From NCBI GenBank assembly GCA_024279425.1, contig JAJRRO010000092.1, positions 62,001-126,000 of the forward strand: a DNA stretch of 64,000 nucleotides, in the 5' to 3' direction. Under the pieces are notes generated by a model, which was given only the letters and a program-made list of their open reading frames with translations, was not told where the DNA came from and did no database searches. The DNA comes from Bacteroidota bacterium. GTDB lineage: Bacteria > Bacteroidota > Bacteroidia > Flavobacteriales > Flavobacteriaceae. Shown piece by piece: positions 36,789-45,354 of the stretch. Each line of letters opens with the position of its first letter. The stretch's first letter is position 1. The translations under genes were made by a program, and so were the position numbers.

Positions 36789-38264
36789 ATGAAAAAAACA
36801 ATTTATATATTATTGTTTGCACTTGTATTGGGTGCATGTGATGAGGGTTTTGATGAGTTGAATGTTGATCCTACCAAACCGGTACAGGTAGATGTTCGAA
36901 ATAAACTTACGGCTGCTCAAGGGTTTTTGTCCAGTCAACGTTATGATAATTGGAGAGCTAATCTAATATACCAATCCACTATGATGCAGCATTTTTCTAC
37001 AACGGCGGGCTATTGGGCTGGTGATAAATATACTTGGAACAAAGGGTATGCGTCTTCCTTAATAGATCGGTATTATGGCAATGTTATCAAATCTGTAGAA
37101 GATATGTTGTTTCAGTTAGCTGAGGAGGAAGGACCAGAAGAAATGAGGGCCATAACAAGAATATTACGTGTTGTTGCATATGCCAGACTTACTGATTTAT
37201 ATGGGGATATTCCATATAGTGAAGCAGGACAAGCCGTGATTTCTGAAATATTGTTGCCTAAATATGATGCACAAAGCGAAATTTATCCAGATTTATTAAA
37301 AGAACTAGAAGAATCGGCAGCAGCTTTGGGTACTGGAACCTCTGGTTTCGGAGCTGCGGATGTTATGTATAATGGCGATCAAGGCAAATGGAAAAAATTA
37401 GCCAATTCAATGATGTTAAGACTTGGGTTGCGTTTAATTAAAGTGGATCCAGCTGCTTCTCAGTCTTGGGTGACCAAGGCTATTGCCGGTGGTGTGATGA
37501 CATCCAATGATGACATCTTTTATTTGCAACACGATGCGGATAATAGAAATGGAAATGGTTCAACTTTTCTTGCCGATGGTAACCCTCGTATGAGTAAGAC
37601 TTTTATCGACTTTTTACAAGGAGATCCAAGATTGCCTATTTTGGCCGCAAGAAGAGGTGATGGCAGTACAGCTCCAGTAGATTTGATTGGTCTTCCCAAT
37701 GGATTGGATTCACAATTGTTGTTGGATTCCACGGGAGAAGAGAACACGGATAATTACGCAGAACCTAATAGAGGTATTATTACAGGAGAGGATGCACCCA
37801 TGTTCTTCCAGACCTATGCTGAGGTAGAATTAATGCTTGCAGAAGCTGCCGAGCGTTGGGGTCTGGCAGGAGGAGATCCTGAGCCACATTACAATGCGGG
37901 TGTACGGGCCGCCATGAAAATGCTGGAAATTTATAAACCTGAAGGAGCCATCGCAGATGCGGATATAGATGCTTATTTATTGGCCAACCCATTTGATGCT
38001 GGCAACGCCATAGAACAAATCAATACACAGTATTGGGCAGCTACCTTCTTAAATGAGTATGAGACTTTTGCCAATTGGAGAAGAACCGGATTCCCTGTTT
38101 TAGTCCCGGTAAATTATCCTGGTAATGTTACAAATGCTACCATTCCAAGAAGACTTACGTATTCTGAAAGTGAGCAAAGTGTTAATCCTGATAATTATGC
38201 GGCGGCATTGGCCGCACAAGGTCCAGATGAGTTAACCACAAGAGTCTGGTGGGATGTACAGTAA
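36789..38264 (+). CDS. SusD/RagB-type surface lipoprotein (SusD-like 2)
   Basis: A 491-residue lipoprotein, lipobox LLFALVLGAC with cysteine at residue ~16. The start DELNVDPTKPVQVD and the blocks YARLTDLYGDIPYSEAG (~120-136) and FFQTYAEVELMLAEAAERWG are those of the SusD-like family 2, which has TPR-like helices and forms the lid over the SusC barrel. It binds the glycan outside the cell. Sugar specificity cannot be read from sequence; the neighbouring GH92/GH130 genes suggest mannose-containing glycans. Confidence 0.95.
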   Translation: MKKTIYILLFALVLGACDEGFDELNVDPTKPVQVDVRNKLTAAQGFLSSQRYDNWRANLIYQSTMMQHFSTTAGYWAGDKYTWNKGYASSLIDRYYGNVIKSVEDMLFQLAEEEGPEEMRAITRILRVVAYARLTDLYGDIPYSEAGQAVISEILLPKYDAQSEIYPDLLKELEESAAALGTGTSGFGAADVMYNGDQGKWKKLANSMMLRLGLRLIKVDPAASQSWVTKAIAGGVMTSNDDIFYLQHDADNRNGNGSTFLADGNPRMSKTFIDFLQGDPRLPILAARRGDGSTAPVDLIGLPNGLDSQLLLDSTGEENTDNYAEPNRGIITGEDAPMFFQTYAEVELMLAEAAERWGLAGGDPEPHYNAGVRAAMKMLEIYKPEGAIADADIDAYLLANPFDAGNAIEQINTQYWAATFLNEYETFANWRRTGFPVLVPVNYPGNVTNATIPRRLTYSESEQSVNPDNYAAALAAQGPDELTTRVWWDVQ

Positions 38265-38324
38265 ATAAGTTAGTTGTTGTTTTCTCTATAGCAAATTATT
38301 TTTAATTTTGGAGAGAGTTAGTTG

Positions 38325-38352
38325 AATAAAGGAGAGGAGACTCTCCTTTATT
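38325..38352 (+). terminator. Hairpin between susD and the FG-GAP gene
   Basis: AATAAAGGAGAG and CTCTCCTTTATT form a perfect 12-bp stem with a GAGA loop, followed by TTATT. It probably limits read-through, giving more SusCD than downstream product. Its position argues against a TTG start at 38322 for the next gene. Confidence 0.75.
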
Positions 38353-38375
38353 TTATTGCATTAAATAATTCAGAT

Positions 38376-41300
38376 ATGTTGCCTAATTACTCTTTGCGTA
38401 TTTGGATGGCGGGTTCTATTTGTTTCGTATTGCTTTCAAATTTTTTATCTGCCCAGACCAAAGCCAGATTTACATTGTTGAGTTCTCGCGTTACCGGAAT
38501 TGATTTCAACAACAAAATAAAAGATACTAAGGAAAAGAATATTTTGTTGTACGCCAATTTTTACGGTGGTGCAGGTGTTGGAGTGGCAGATTTTAACAAT
38601 GACGGCTTACAGGATATTTTTTTTGCCGGAAATATTGTTCCCGACAGGTTATATCTTAATCAAGGGGATTTTGTTTTTGAAGATGTGACAAAGGACGCCG
38701 GTATCAAAAATGATGGAGGCTGGTCAACAGGAGTAACTATTGCCGATGTAAATAATGATGGTTATCAAGATATTTATGTGAGTAGGGAATTATATGACGA
38801 AAGACCGGAATGGAGGACAAATTTATTATACATAAATAATGGCGATGGGACTTTTACGGAATCAGCAAATAAATTTGGTGTTGCTGACTCTGAAAGAACC
38901 AGGCATGCCACTTTTTTGGATTATGACAAGGATGGTTTGCTCGACCTTTTTTTGTTGACCCAACCGCCAAACCCCGGTAGCTATTCCGATTTTTTTGGCA
39001 CGATACTTCTTAAACCAGAATACCATTTAAAGTTATTTAAAAATACCGGTGAAGATCATTTTGTTGATATTAGTGAATCTGCAGGTATTAAAAGTACTGG
39101 ATTTCCTAATGGAGTTTCGGCTAGTGATTTAAATAACGATGGATGGACCGATTTATACATAGCCAATGACTTTTATGCACCTGACTTTTTATTTATGAAT
39201 AATAAGGACGGTACTTTCACCAATGTAGCCAATGAAGCTCTTGGCCATATGTCATATTATAGCATGGGAGTTGATGTAGCGGATATAAATAATGATGGCT
39301 TACTCGATATCTTTGTGGTTGATATGGTCGCCGAGGACAATTTTAGATTAAAGTCCAATATGAGCGGAATGAATCCTAATACTTTTTGGAAGGTAGTTTC
39401 TGATGGAGGACATTATCAATACATGTACAATGCACTACAGCTTAATAATGGAAATAGCACCTTTAGTGATGTTGCCCAGTTAACGGGGATGGCTGCCACT
39501 GATTGGAGCTGGTCTAATTTAATTGCTGATTTTGATAATGACGGACTAAAGGATACCTACATAACAAATGGGCTATTACGTGATATTAGAAATACTGATG
39601 CAGATAAAAGAATAGGACAGTTTATTACACAAACGGCAAATACTTGGGTCATGGAAAACCCAAATGGGGGAGAGGTTAGTATTTGGGATATTTTGGATTT
39701 GAAAAAAGCCCTTTCATTGGTTCCTTCCCAACCGCTAAAGAATTATGCATATAAAAATATAGGAGATTTAAAATTCGACAAAATAGCAAAAGATTGGGGT
39801 CTTGACCAAGCGTCTTTTTCCAACGGTGCTGCTTATGCTGATTTTGATAATGATGGTGATCTGGATATTGTAGTTAATAACATTAATGATAGAGCCTTTG
39901 TGTATAAGAATAACTCCGAAAATTTTTCCAACACGAATTTTTTGAGAGTGCAATTATTGGACGATACCAACAAACCTGTATTGGGTACAAGAATTAAATT
40001 GTATGCCGATAATGAAGTGCAAACCTTTGAGACTACAAATGTGCGGGGAATTTATTCTACAAGCGAGTCAATTGCACATTTCGGCTTGGGAAATAAGGCC
40101 ATGGTTGACAGTTTGGTAGTAATTTGGCCAAATCAAACGAAAAGTACGAAGCGGAAAATCGTTGCAAATCAAACAATCCGTTTATCATCGGATGATGCCA
40201 ACAGTTCAATGCCCAATTCAAACAATATACAGGACAACCCTTTATTTCAAGAGATAACCCATTCATTTAAGCCAAAACATAGGCATCACGAAAATGCTTT
40301 TGATGACTATGAATATCAGGTTTTGTTGCCGCATAAGCTATCGCAATTTGGTCCTGCTATGGCCAAAGGTGATATAAATAATGATGGTCTTGACGATTTT
40401 TTTGTTGGCGCGGCAACAGGTAAATCACCTGCTCTATATATACAGGACAAAACGGGTGGATTTACTAAAAGTTTGGCGGAGTTTTGGGGGAAAGAGGCTG
40501 CATATGAAGATGTTGATGCCGTATTCATTGATGTAAATGGCGATGAGTATCAAGACCTTTACGTTGTTAGTGGTGGAAATGAATACCCTATAGCTGATCT
40601 ACACTATGTGGATCGCATATATCTAAATGACAAAAAGGGCGGCTTTTTGAAAGGGGCAATTATAAAAGTTGGACGTATAAGCGGATCAAAAGTAATCCCG
40701 GGGGATTATGACGGCGATGGAGATATTGATCTTTTTGTTGGAGGGAGATTGGTCCCTCATCATTATCCATTGCCTGCCTCAAGTATGTTGCTGATCAATG
40801 AAAATGGTCAATTGGTAAATTCTACAAATCTTTTTGCCCCAGACCTCAAAGATATTGGGATGGTTACAGATGCAGAATGGGATGATTATGACGCTGATGG
40901 AGATTTGGACTTAGTTATCGTTGGAGAATGGATGCCGATTACGTTATTTGAAAACAATGAGGGAAAATTATCGAAAGTAACAGACAGTAATTTGGAATCA
41001 ACCGCAGGTTGGTGGTTTAGCCTTGAAAAAGGCGATTTTGACAATGATGGAGATTCCGATTATATCGCAGGAAATCTAGGCCTGAACTATAAATACAAAA
41101 CATCAGAAGAAGCTCCTTTTGACATTTACTATAATGATTTTGATGGAAACGGAAGTTATGATATTGTTTTGGGGTATTACAATAAAAATAAGCACTATCC
41201 ACTCCGCGGATTTTCATGTTCTGCACAGCAGATTCCTGGATTGAAAAATAAAATCAAAAAATATGATGTTTTTGCCTCATTGGAAATAGATGAGGTATAC

Positions 41301-41714
41301 GGAGATACAAATTTGGACAACTCATTGCATTACAAGGCCGATACATTTGCCTCTTCTTATATTGAAAACCTTGGGGAAGGTGAATTCAAGATAAGCCAGT
41401 TACCATTCCAAACACAGTTTTCAAACATAAATGATATCCAAGTAGTTGATTTAAATTCAGATGGAAACTTGGACGTAATTACTGTAGGTAATCTCTTTGT
41501 TTCCGAGATAGAGACCCCTAGAAATGATGCGGGAACTGGATTGGTGATGTTGGGTGACGGTAAAGGAGGGTTTAAGCCATTGACTGTAAGAGAAAGTGGA
41601 TTTTTTGCAAAAGGTGACGCAAGGAAGATAGAAGTAATACAAACGGTCAATGGAGAAAGATTACTAATAGCCAATAACAATGATTTCCTGCAGATTTTTG
41701 CAATCAGAAAGTAG
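38376..41714 (+). CDS. Large secreted FG-GAP/VCBS repeat protein with ASPIC/UnbV domain (CRTAC1-like)
   Basis: About 1112 residues. The frame opens at a TTG at 38322, but that would lie inside the terminator hairpin, so I start at ATG 38376, which gives a signal peptide ending FLSAQ. The body is a string of FG-GAP-type propeller repeats, each with a calcium loop such as DFNNDGLQD, DVNNDGYQD, DLNNDGWTD, DFDNDGDLD and DYDGDGDID. An ASPIC/UnbV domain is seen at GTRIKLYADNEVQTFE to GLGNKAMVDSLVVIWPN. A second propeller follows (DINNDGLDDFFVGAATGKS). Such proteins often follow SusCD in flavobacterial loci and are thought to act at the cell surface, possibly in glycan binding; no activity is established. 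Confidence 0.9.
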   Translation: MLPNYSLRIWMAGSICFVLLSNFLSAQTKARFTLLSSRVTGIDFNNKIKDTKEKNILLYANFYGGAGVGVADFNNDGLQDIFFAGNIVPDRLYLNQGDFVFEDVTKDAGIKNDGGWSTGVTIADVNNDGYQDIYVSRELYDERPEWRTNLLYINNGDGTFTESANKFGVADSERTRHATFLDYDKDGLLDLFLLTQPPNPGSYSDFFGTILLKPEYHLKLFKNTGEDHFVDISESAGIKSTGFPNGVSASDLNNDGWTDLYIANDFYAPDFLFMNNKDGTFTNVANEALGHMSYYSMGVDVADINNDGLLDIFVVDMVAEDNFRLKSNMSGMNPNTFWKVVSDGGHYQYMYNALQLNNGNSTFSDVAQLTGMAATDWSWSNLIADFDNDGLKDTYITNGLLRDIRNTDADKRIGQFITQTANTWVMENPNGGEVSIWDILDLKKALSLVPSQPLKNYAYKNIGDLKFDKIAKDWGLDQASFSNGAAYADFDNDGDLDIVVNNINDRAFVYKNNSENFSNTNFLRVQLLDDTNKPVLGTRIKLYADNEVQTFETTNVRGIYSTSESIAHFGLGNKAMVDSLVVIWPNQTKSTKRKIVANQTIRLSSDDANSSMPNSNNIQDNPLFQEITHSFKPKHRHHENAFDDYEYQVLLPHKLSQFGPAMAKGDINNDGLDDFFVGAATGKSPALYIQDKTGGFTKSLAEFWGKEAAYEDVDAVFIDVNGDEYQDLYVVSGGNEYPIADLHYVDRIYLNDKKGGFLKGAIIKVGRISGSKVIPGDYDGDGDIDLFVGGRLVPHHYPLPASSMLLINENGQLVNSTNLFAPDLKDIGMVTDAEWDDYDADGDLDLVIVGEWMPITLFENNEGKLSKVTDSNLESTAGWWFSLEKGDFDNDGDSDYIAGNLGLNYKYKTSEEAPFDIYYNDFDGNGSYDIVLGYYNKNKHYPLRGFSCSAQQIPGLKNKIKKYDVFASLEIDEVYGDTNLDNSLHYKADTFASSYIENLGEGEFKISQLPFQTQFSNINDIQVVDLNSDGNLDVITVGNLFVSEIETPRNDAGTGLVMLGDGKGGFKPLTVRESGFFAKGDARKIEVIQTVNGERLLIANNNDFLQIFAIRK

Positions 41715-42127
41715 TGTTAAGTAAATTGTGGTTATTGTGAATAGAGTAACATTGCAAGCCTTTCTTATGTGAAACCACCAAATTTTCGACGTTTTTTTAG
41801 TTTACTTTTTGAGATTATTTCATAAAAATATTTGGATTTGCATATTTTTTACCAATATGTATCGTTTAATTAAACTTTAGAGAACTGGAATAGAGCCTTT
41901 TATAAGATACTTTTGTTATGTGCATGCACTCTTTTCATTCATTTCGTTCTAGGTTATCTACAATTTTCTGAAACTGCAAAAATGTAATTTTATCTTGCAC
42001 AAGGAAGTGTCTATTGGCTGACGATTATGGCCCTATTTTCCATAATATTTTTTCAGTAGGTCAATATCATTTCACCAAGAAAATGATAATGTAATTTAGT
42101 GTTGGTTTAGACACCTACTTGTATAAT
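41715..42127. other. Intergenic region, convergent genes
   Basis: About 410 bp of AT-rich sequence between the ends of the FG-GAP gene and the hydrolase gene on the other strand. I see no conserved frame, no repeat shared with other parts of the window and no strong terminator hairpin. Confidence 0.4.
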
Positions 42128-43240
42128 CTAGTTAGCAGATTTCTCCATTAGTTTGGTATACACATTTTTCATCACTTTTGTTTTGCCTTCATCTTCAGCT
42201 ACGGCAGAAGTTGTAAACATCATCACTCCACTAGATTTCCCAGCCAGTCCACCCTTCAGAACAGTTTCAAATTCCTCATTCGAAATGACCCCCGGGTTAT
42301 TATATGCTTGAACGATAGGCCATACTTTTGGGTAAGAATCCTTTCTGATATTTAGTTGATTGCTAAACCAGTGTATATTCTCTTTTACCCAATCGGGGTC
42401 TCTTCCCATTCTTGCATGGTATACCATGGGAGAAAATACATCGATAGTTTCTTTTAATAGATTATAGTCAAGTCCCAGTATGCGACGTCTTGCACCATTG
42501 AATTCCTGATTATTCCATGGACAATGATAAAGTCCAAGGAGCGCCTCTGGTTTGATTTCTTTGATAATGCTTTTTATTTCATAGGTCCAATCATAAATCA
42601 CTTTGCATCGCCAATTACGCCATGATTCATCATGGTTATTTAGTATCCAAAGTGCTTTTTTTGAGGTGATTCCGTCTGGTATTTCGACTCCGGAATCTAT
42701 TGAAAAATCATCAAGACAATAATCACAAAAACACGTTTCAGGCAAGATGGGTTCAGGTTCTTCAAACTGTGCATGCCAATGCACATAGTCCATCCAAATA
42801 CCATCTAGGTCATACTTCAAAAGCAAATCCCTTAGCTGGCCAAAACGATACTTACGGAAACCGGGTTCGGTAGGACAAACCCCCATAAACCAGGATGCAG
42901 CCTGCACTTTTTCACCTTTTTCATTGATTGCCCAGGCTTCAGGGTGCGTTTCAACATAATCTTTACCATTCAAGGTGGCAAATTCAGCAAATAACATTAA
43001 TCCCTCAGACTTGGCCCTGTTGACCATATCATGGCTAATCGATCCACTGTGGACAAAAATAGCATTAACCCCAAGATTATTGAGATTCAATTCTTTATCC
43101 CAGAAAGGTTTGGGGTTTCCATAAACACCCCTGATCTCAATTGTTTTAGCAGGTTTTTGCCCATAGGAAATAAAAAATAATGGACATAAAGTGGCATAAA
43201 GTAAAATGTGTCGAAAACAGAATTTTATATTTGAATTCAT
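42128..43240 (-). CDS. Secreted putative glycoside hydrolase (TIM-barrel type)
   Basis: A 370-residue protein with a signal peptide (ILLYATLCPLFFISYGQ). After IEIRGVYGNPKPFWDKEL the chain alternates strands and helices in the manner of an (alpha/beta)8 barrel: GVNAIFVHSGSISHDMVNRA, EGLMLFAEFATLNG, KYDLDGIWMDYVHWHAQFEE with acidic residues typical of an active site, and DVFSPMVYHARMGRDPDWV. A CFCDYCLDDF cysteine cluster (~180-190) could bind a metal. It resembles uncharacterised glycosyl-hydrolase-like families; I cannot assign a number. It may belong to the same sugar region but is transcribed toward it. Confidence 0.75.
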   Translation of the reverse strand: MNSNIKFCFRHILLYATLCPLFFISYGQKPAKTIEIRGVYGNPKPFWDKELNLNNLGVNAIFVHSGSISHDMVNRAKSEGLMLFAEFATLNGKDYVETHPEAWAINEKGEKVQAASWFMGVCPTEPGFRKYRFGQLRDLLLKYDLDGIWMDYVHWHAQFEEPEPILPETCFCDYCLDDFSIDSGVEIPDGITSKKALWILNNHDESWRNWRCKVIYDWTYEIKSIIKEIKPEALLGLYHCPWNNQEFNGARRRILGLDYNLLKETIDVFSPMVYHARMGRDPDWVKENIHWFSNQLNIRKDSYPKVWPIVQAYNNPGVISNEEFETVLKGGLAGKSSGVMMFTTSAVAEDEGKTKVMKNVYTKLMEKSAN

Positions 43241-43529
43241 CTTTAAGTGTCAAATGCACAGATGTTAAGAATTAATATGGGGACAGAGCCAGTATCTGTC
43301 AAAATATTGAACCTGCAACACCTAAGTTAGTTATTTTCTTTTTTTATAAATAACCTATGGAAAATCTTATGCGTATCTTCGGTACGCTACAATCCCAAAT
43401 CCTTGGAAGAGCACTGTGTTTGCTGGGGTGAAGTGGCCCATTAATGTTAAGACTCAGGAACATTGAAAAATATGGTATTCAAATCAAGTTTATGTATTTT
43501 AACAATCAATAACCTTAAAATAAAGACCC

Positions 43530-44531
43530 GTGGATGAAAGACGCGATTTCCTAAAACAAATGGCAATGCTCACAGGAAGCTTGATGCTGCCCATTTCAAG
43601 CTTTGCGGATTCCAAAAATGATAAGTGGGGAGAGATACTTCCGTTACGGATCCTTGGCAAAACGGGTGAAAAAGTAACCATGCTCGGTCTTGGCGGTTAC
43701 CATGTTGGGTGGACCACCGAAAAAGATGCTCAGGAAGTGATTGAAAAAGCAATGGAGGGAGGTGTTCGTTTTTTCGATACGGCCGAATCGTATGACAATG
43801 GCGAAAGTGAAATGCGCTATGGGAAATATCTTGTGCCCAAATACCGCGATGATATCTTTATCATGAGCAAATCAACGGCCACTGATGGTGCCACTGCAAA
43901 AAAACATTTGGAGGGTTCGTTGAAAAGGATGAAATGCGATTATATAGATCTATGGCAGGTCCATTCCTTAAGGACCCCTACTGATGTTGAAAATAGGATA
44001 GAAAACGAGGTGTTGGAGGTTTTTGCAAAAGCAAAAGCAGAAGGCAAGGTGAAACATATTGGTTTTACGGGACATCAAAATCCATTTGCGCACAAAAAGA
44101 TGTTGGATGCAACCGCTGACAATGATATTTTTGAGACAGTACAGATGCCCATTAACGTTATTGACATGCATTTTCACAGTTTTATAAAAAATGTTTTGCC
44201 CTTTGCTATTGATAGAAATTTTGGGATTTTGGCCATGAAAACCCTTTCAGATGGCCGTTTTTTCAAAGAGAAGAAAAGATTGGGCATGACTCAGTGGGAA
44301 TCAAATGACCCAATTATCCCCAACTATATATCGATCAGAGAGGCACTTAATTTTGTTTGGTCACTTCCAGTAAGCGTATTGATAACCGGAGCGGAAAACA
44401 AAGAATTGCTCGACGAGAAAATAGGGTTGGCAAGGGACTTTGCCCAATTTTCCGAAAATGACAGGTACGAATTGGTTGATAAGGTTTTTGGGAAGGCAGG
44501 GAATAAAATTGAATATTACAAAAGTATTTAA
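43530..44531 (+). CDS. Tat-exported aldo/keto reductase
   Basis: A 333-residue oxidoreductase starting from GTG with a twin-arginine signal (DERRDFLKQMAMLTGSLMLP), so it is exported folded with its NADPH cofactor or anchored in the periplasm. The AKR tetrad is recognisable: Asp in RFFDTAESYDNGESEMRYG with the catalytic Tyr, Lys in IFIMSKSTATDG and His in LWQVHSLRTPTD. The C-terminal ILITGAENKELLDEKI is typical for the family used on sugars or ketones. It follows the carbohydrate region; the substrate is unknown. Confidence 0.88.
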   Translation: MDERRDFLKQMAMLTGSLMLPISSFADSKNDKWGEILPLRILGKTGEKVTMLGLGGYHVGWTTEKDAQEVIEKAMEGGVRFFDTAESYDNGESEMRYGKYLVPKYRDDIFIMSKSTATDGATAKKHLEGSLKRMKCDYIDLWQVHSLRTPTDVENRIENEVLEVFAKAKAEGKVKHIGFTGHQNPFAHKKMLDATADNDIFETVQMPINVIDMHFHSFIKNVLPFAIDRNFGILAMKTLSDGRFFKEKKRLGMTQWESNDPIIPNYISIREALNFVWSLPVSVLITGAENKELLDEKIGLARDFAQFSENDRYELVDKVFGKAGNKIEYYKSI

Positions 44532-44756
44532 ACAGGATTTAGGATATGGTCTTTTGGACTTAGTTTAACAGTCAGTCCATGCCTAGTGTAACCTTTCGGA
44601 GCATTATCGCATAGCTGTTATTGGCAAGTGTTTTAATGCTTTTTATACGTCTGTTGGCAGTTTTTTATTTCCATTATGGTTAAGGATTATCAATTTACCT
44701 TCATCTGATCATGGCCAATCTAACATTCGACAACGATTTACCGCTGAGTTTGGATT
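44532..44756. other. Intergenic region downstream of the reductase
   Basis: About 225 bp between the aldo/keto reductase stop and repeat copy A. Short frames exist on both strands but are broken by stops, and none is recognised. It may be debris left of the duplicated radical SAM/PqqD-like region. Confidence 0.3.
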
Positions 44757-44835
44757 TTGCTTGGCAATTTAATTTGCAAATTCACCAGAATCGCAAATGG
44801 TATATTCGTATATATATCACAGATTCCTATTTCGT
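44757..44835. repeat. Diverged direct repeat, copy A
   Basis: 79 bp that align with 45274-45354 (same orientation) at about 75-85 percent identity, mostly transitions, with a 2-nt length difference. On the minus strand, copy A starts 35 bp after the PqqD-like stop codon. Its edge mirrors the end of the radical SAM gene: the DNA at copy A reads R-N-L-stop where copy B reads K-N-L-stop. Confidence 0.6.
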
Positions 44836-44869
44836 GCATTTGCTTACTTCATTCTGTTGATTTTCATAG

Positions 44870-45247
44870 TTAGTTTTTGTTGATATTGTCTTGTTCAAGT
44901 GTTTTTTTTGCTTTTTTAATATCCAACTGTTCATATGGAAGTGATAAATAATAGGGCAACTCAGTTGCCTCTTTAGTTAACACAATAAACTTTAATTTAG
45001 CAAGTCTTTCAATCACTGAATGAATTGTTCGATCAAGATTAGCAGGAGGTACGCTGTTGTATTCGCTTGATAAATACTGGAAGAGCTTTTCTATGGTATG
45101 CTGTCCATCCGCCAGTTGCAGAACTAGTCCAAACCATGACTCAAGGGCTTGTCCTTTGTTGTCAGGGTTATAAATATCCATCAGTGAAACCTTTTCACCT
45201 TCCTTAGAAATTATCACATTTCGATAAAAACATTGAGAAGTGTTCAT
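44870..45247 (-). CDS. PqqD-like (RRE-fold) protein
   Basis: A 125-residue protein. Residues ~30-95 match the winged-helix PqqD/RiPP recognition element pattern: ESWFGLVLQLADGQHTIEKL, FQYLSSEYNSVPPANLD and VIERLAKLKFIVLTKEA. In known peptide pathways this fold holds the leader of a precursor peptide for a radical SAM enzyme; the gene for such an enzyme is the next one upstream (45336-46673), 88 bp away on the same strand. It has no signal peptide. It could also serve as a stand-alone regulatory or scaffold domain. I found no convincing precursor peptide beside it. Confidence 0.75.
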   Translation of the reverse strand: MNTSQCFYRNVIISKEGEKVSLMDIYNPDNKGQALESWFGLVLQLADGQHTIEKLFQYLSSEYNSVPPANLDRTIHSVIERLAKLKFIVLTKEATELPYYLSLPYEQLDIKKAKKTLEQDNINKN

Positions 45248-45273
45248 CGTTTATTTGAACATTAATTCGGTTT

Positions 45274-45354
45274 TTGCTTGGTAATTTAATTTTCAAATTC
45301 ATCAGAATTACAACAGGTACATTCGAATAAACATTTTACAGGTTCTTATTTTGT
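45274..45354. repeat. Diverged direct repeat, copy B
   Basis: 81 bp spanning the last codons of the radical SAM gene and most of the gap before the PqqD-like gene. It matches 44757-44835. Translated on the minus strand both copies give a conserved NLxIKLPSK string (A: FAILVNLQIKLPSKIQ; B: VVILMNLKIKLPSKNR). Confidence 0.6.

Noticed and set aside
43371-43391. Possible hairpin GCGTA/TACGC in the gap before the aldo/keto reductase
   Set aside because: Only five base pairs with a 7-nt loop and no T run; not enough to call a terminator or operator.
44711-44860. Small + strand frame (49 codons, starting MANLTFDNDLPLSLDFAW) across repeat copy A
   Set aside because: The equivalent frame in copy B has a stop, no ribosome binding site is apparent, and it is antisense to the repeat frame. 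Not supported as a precursor peptide.
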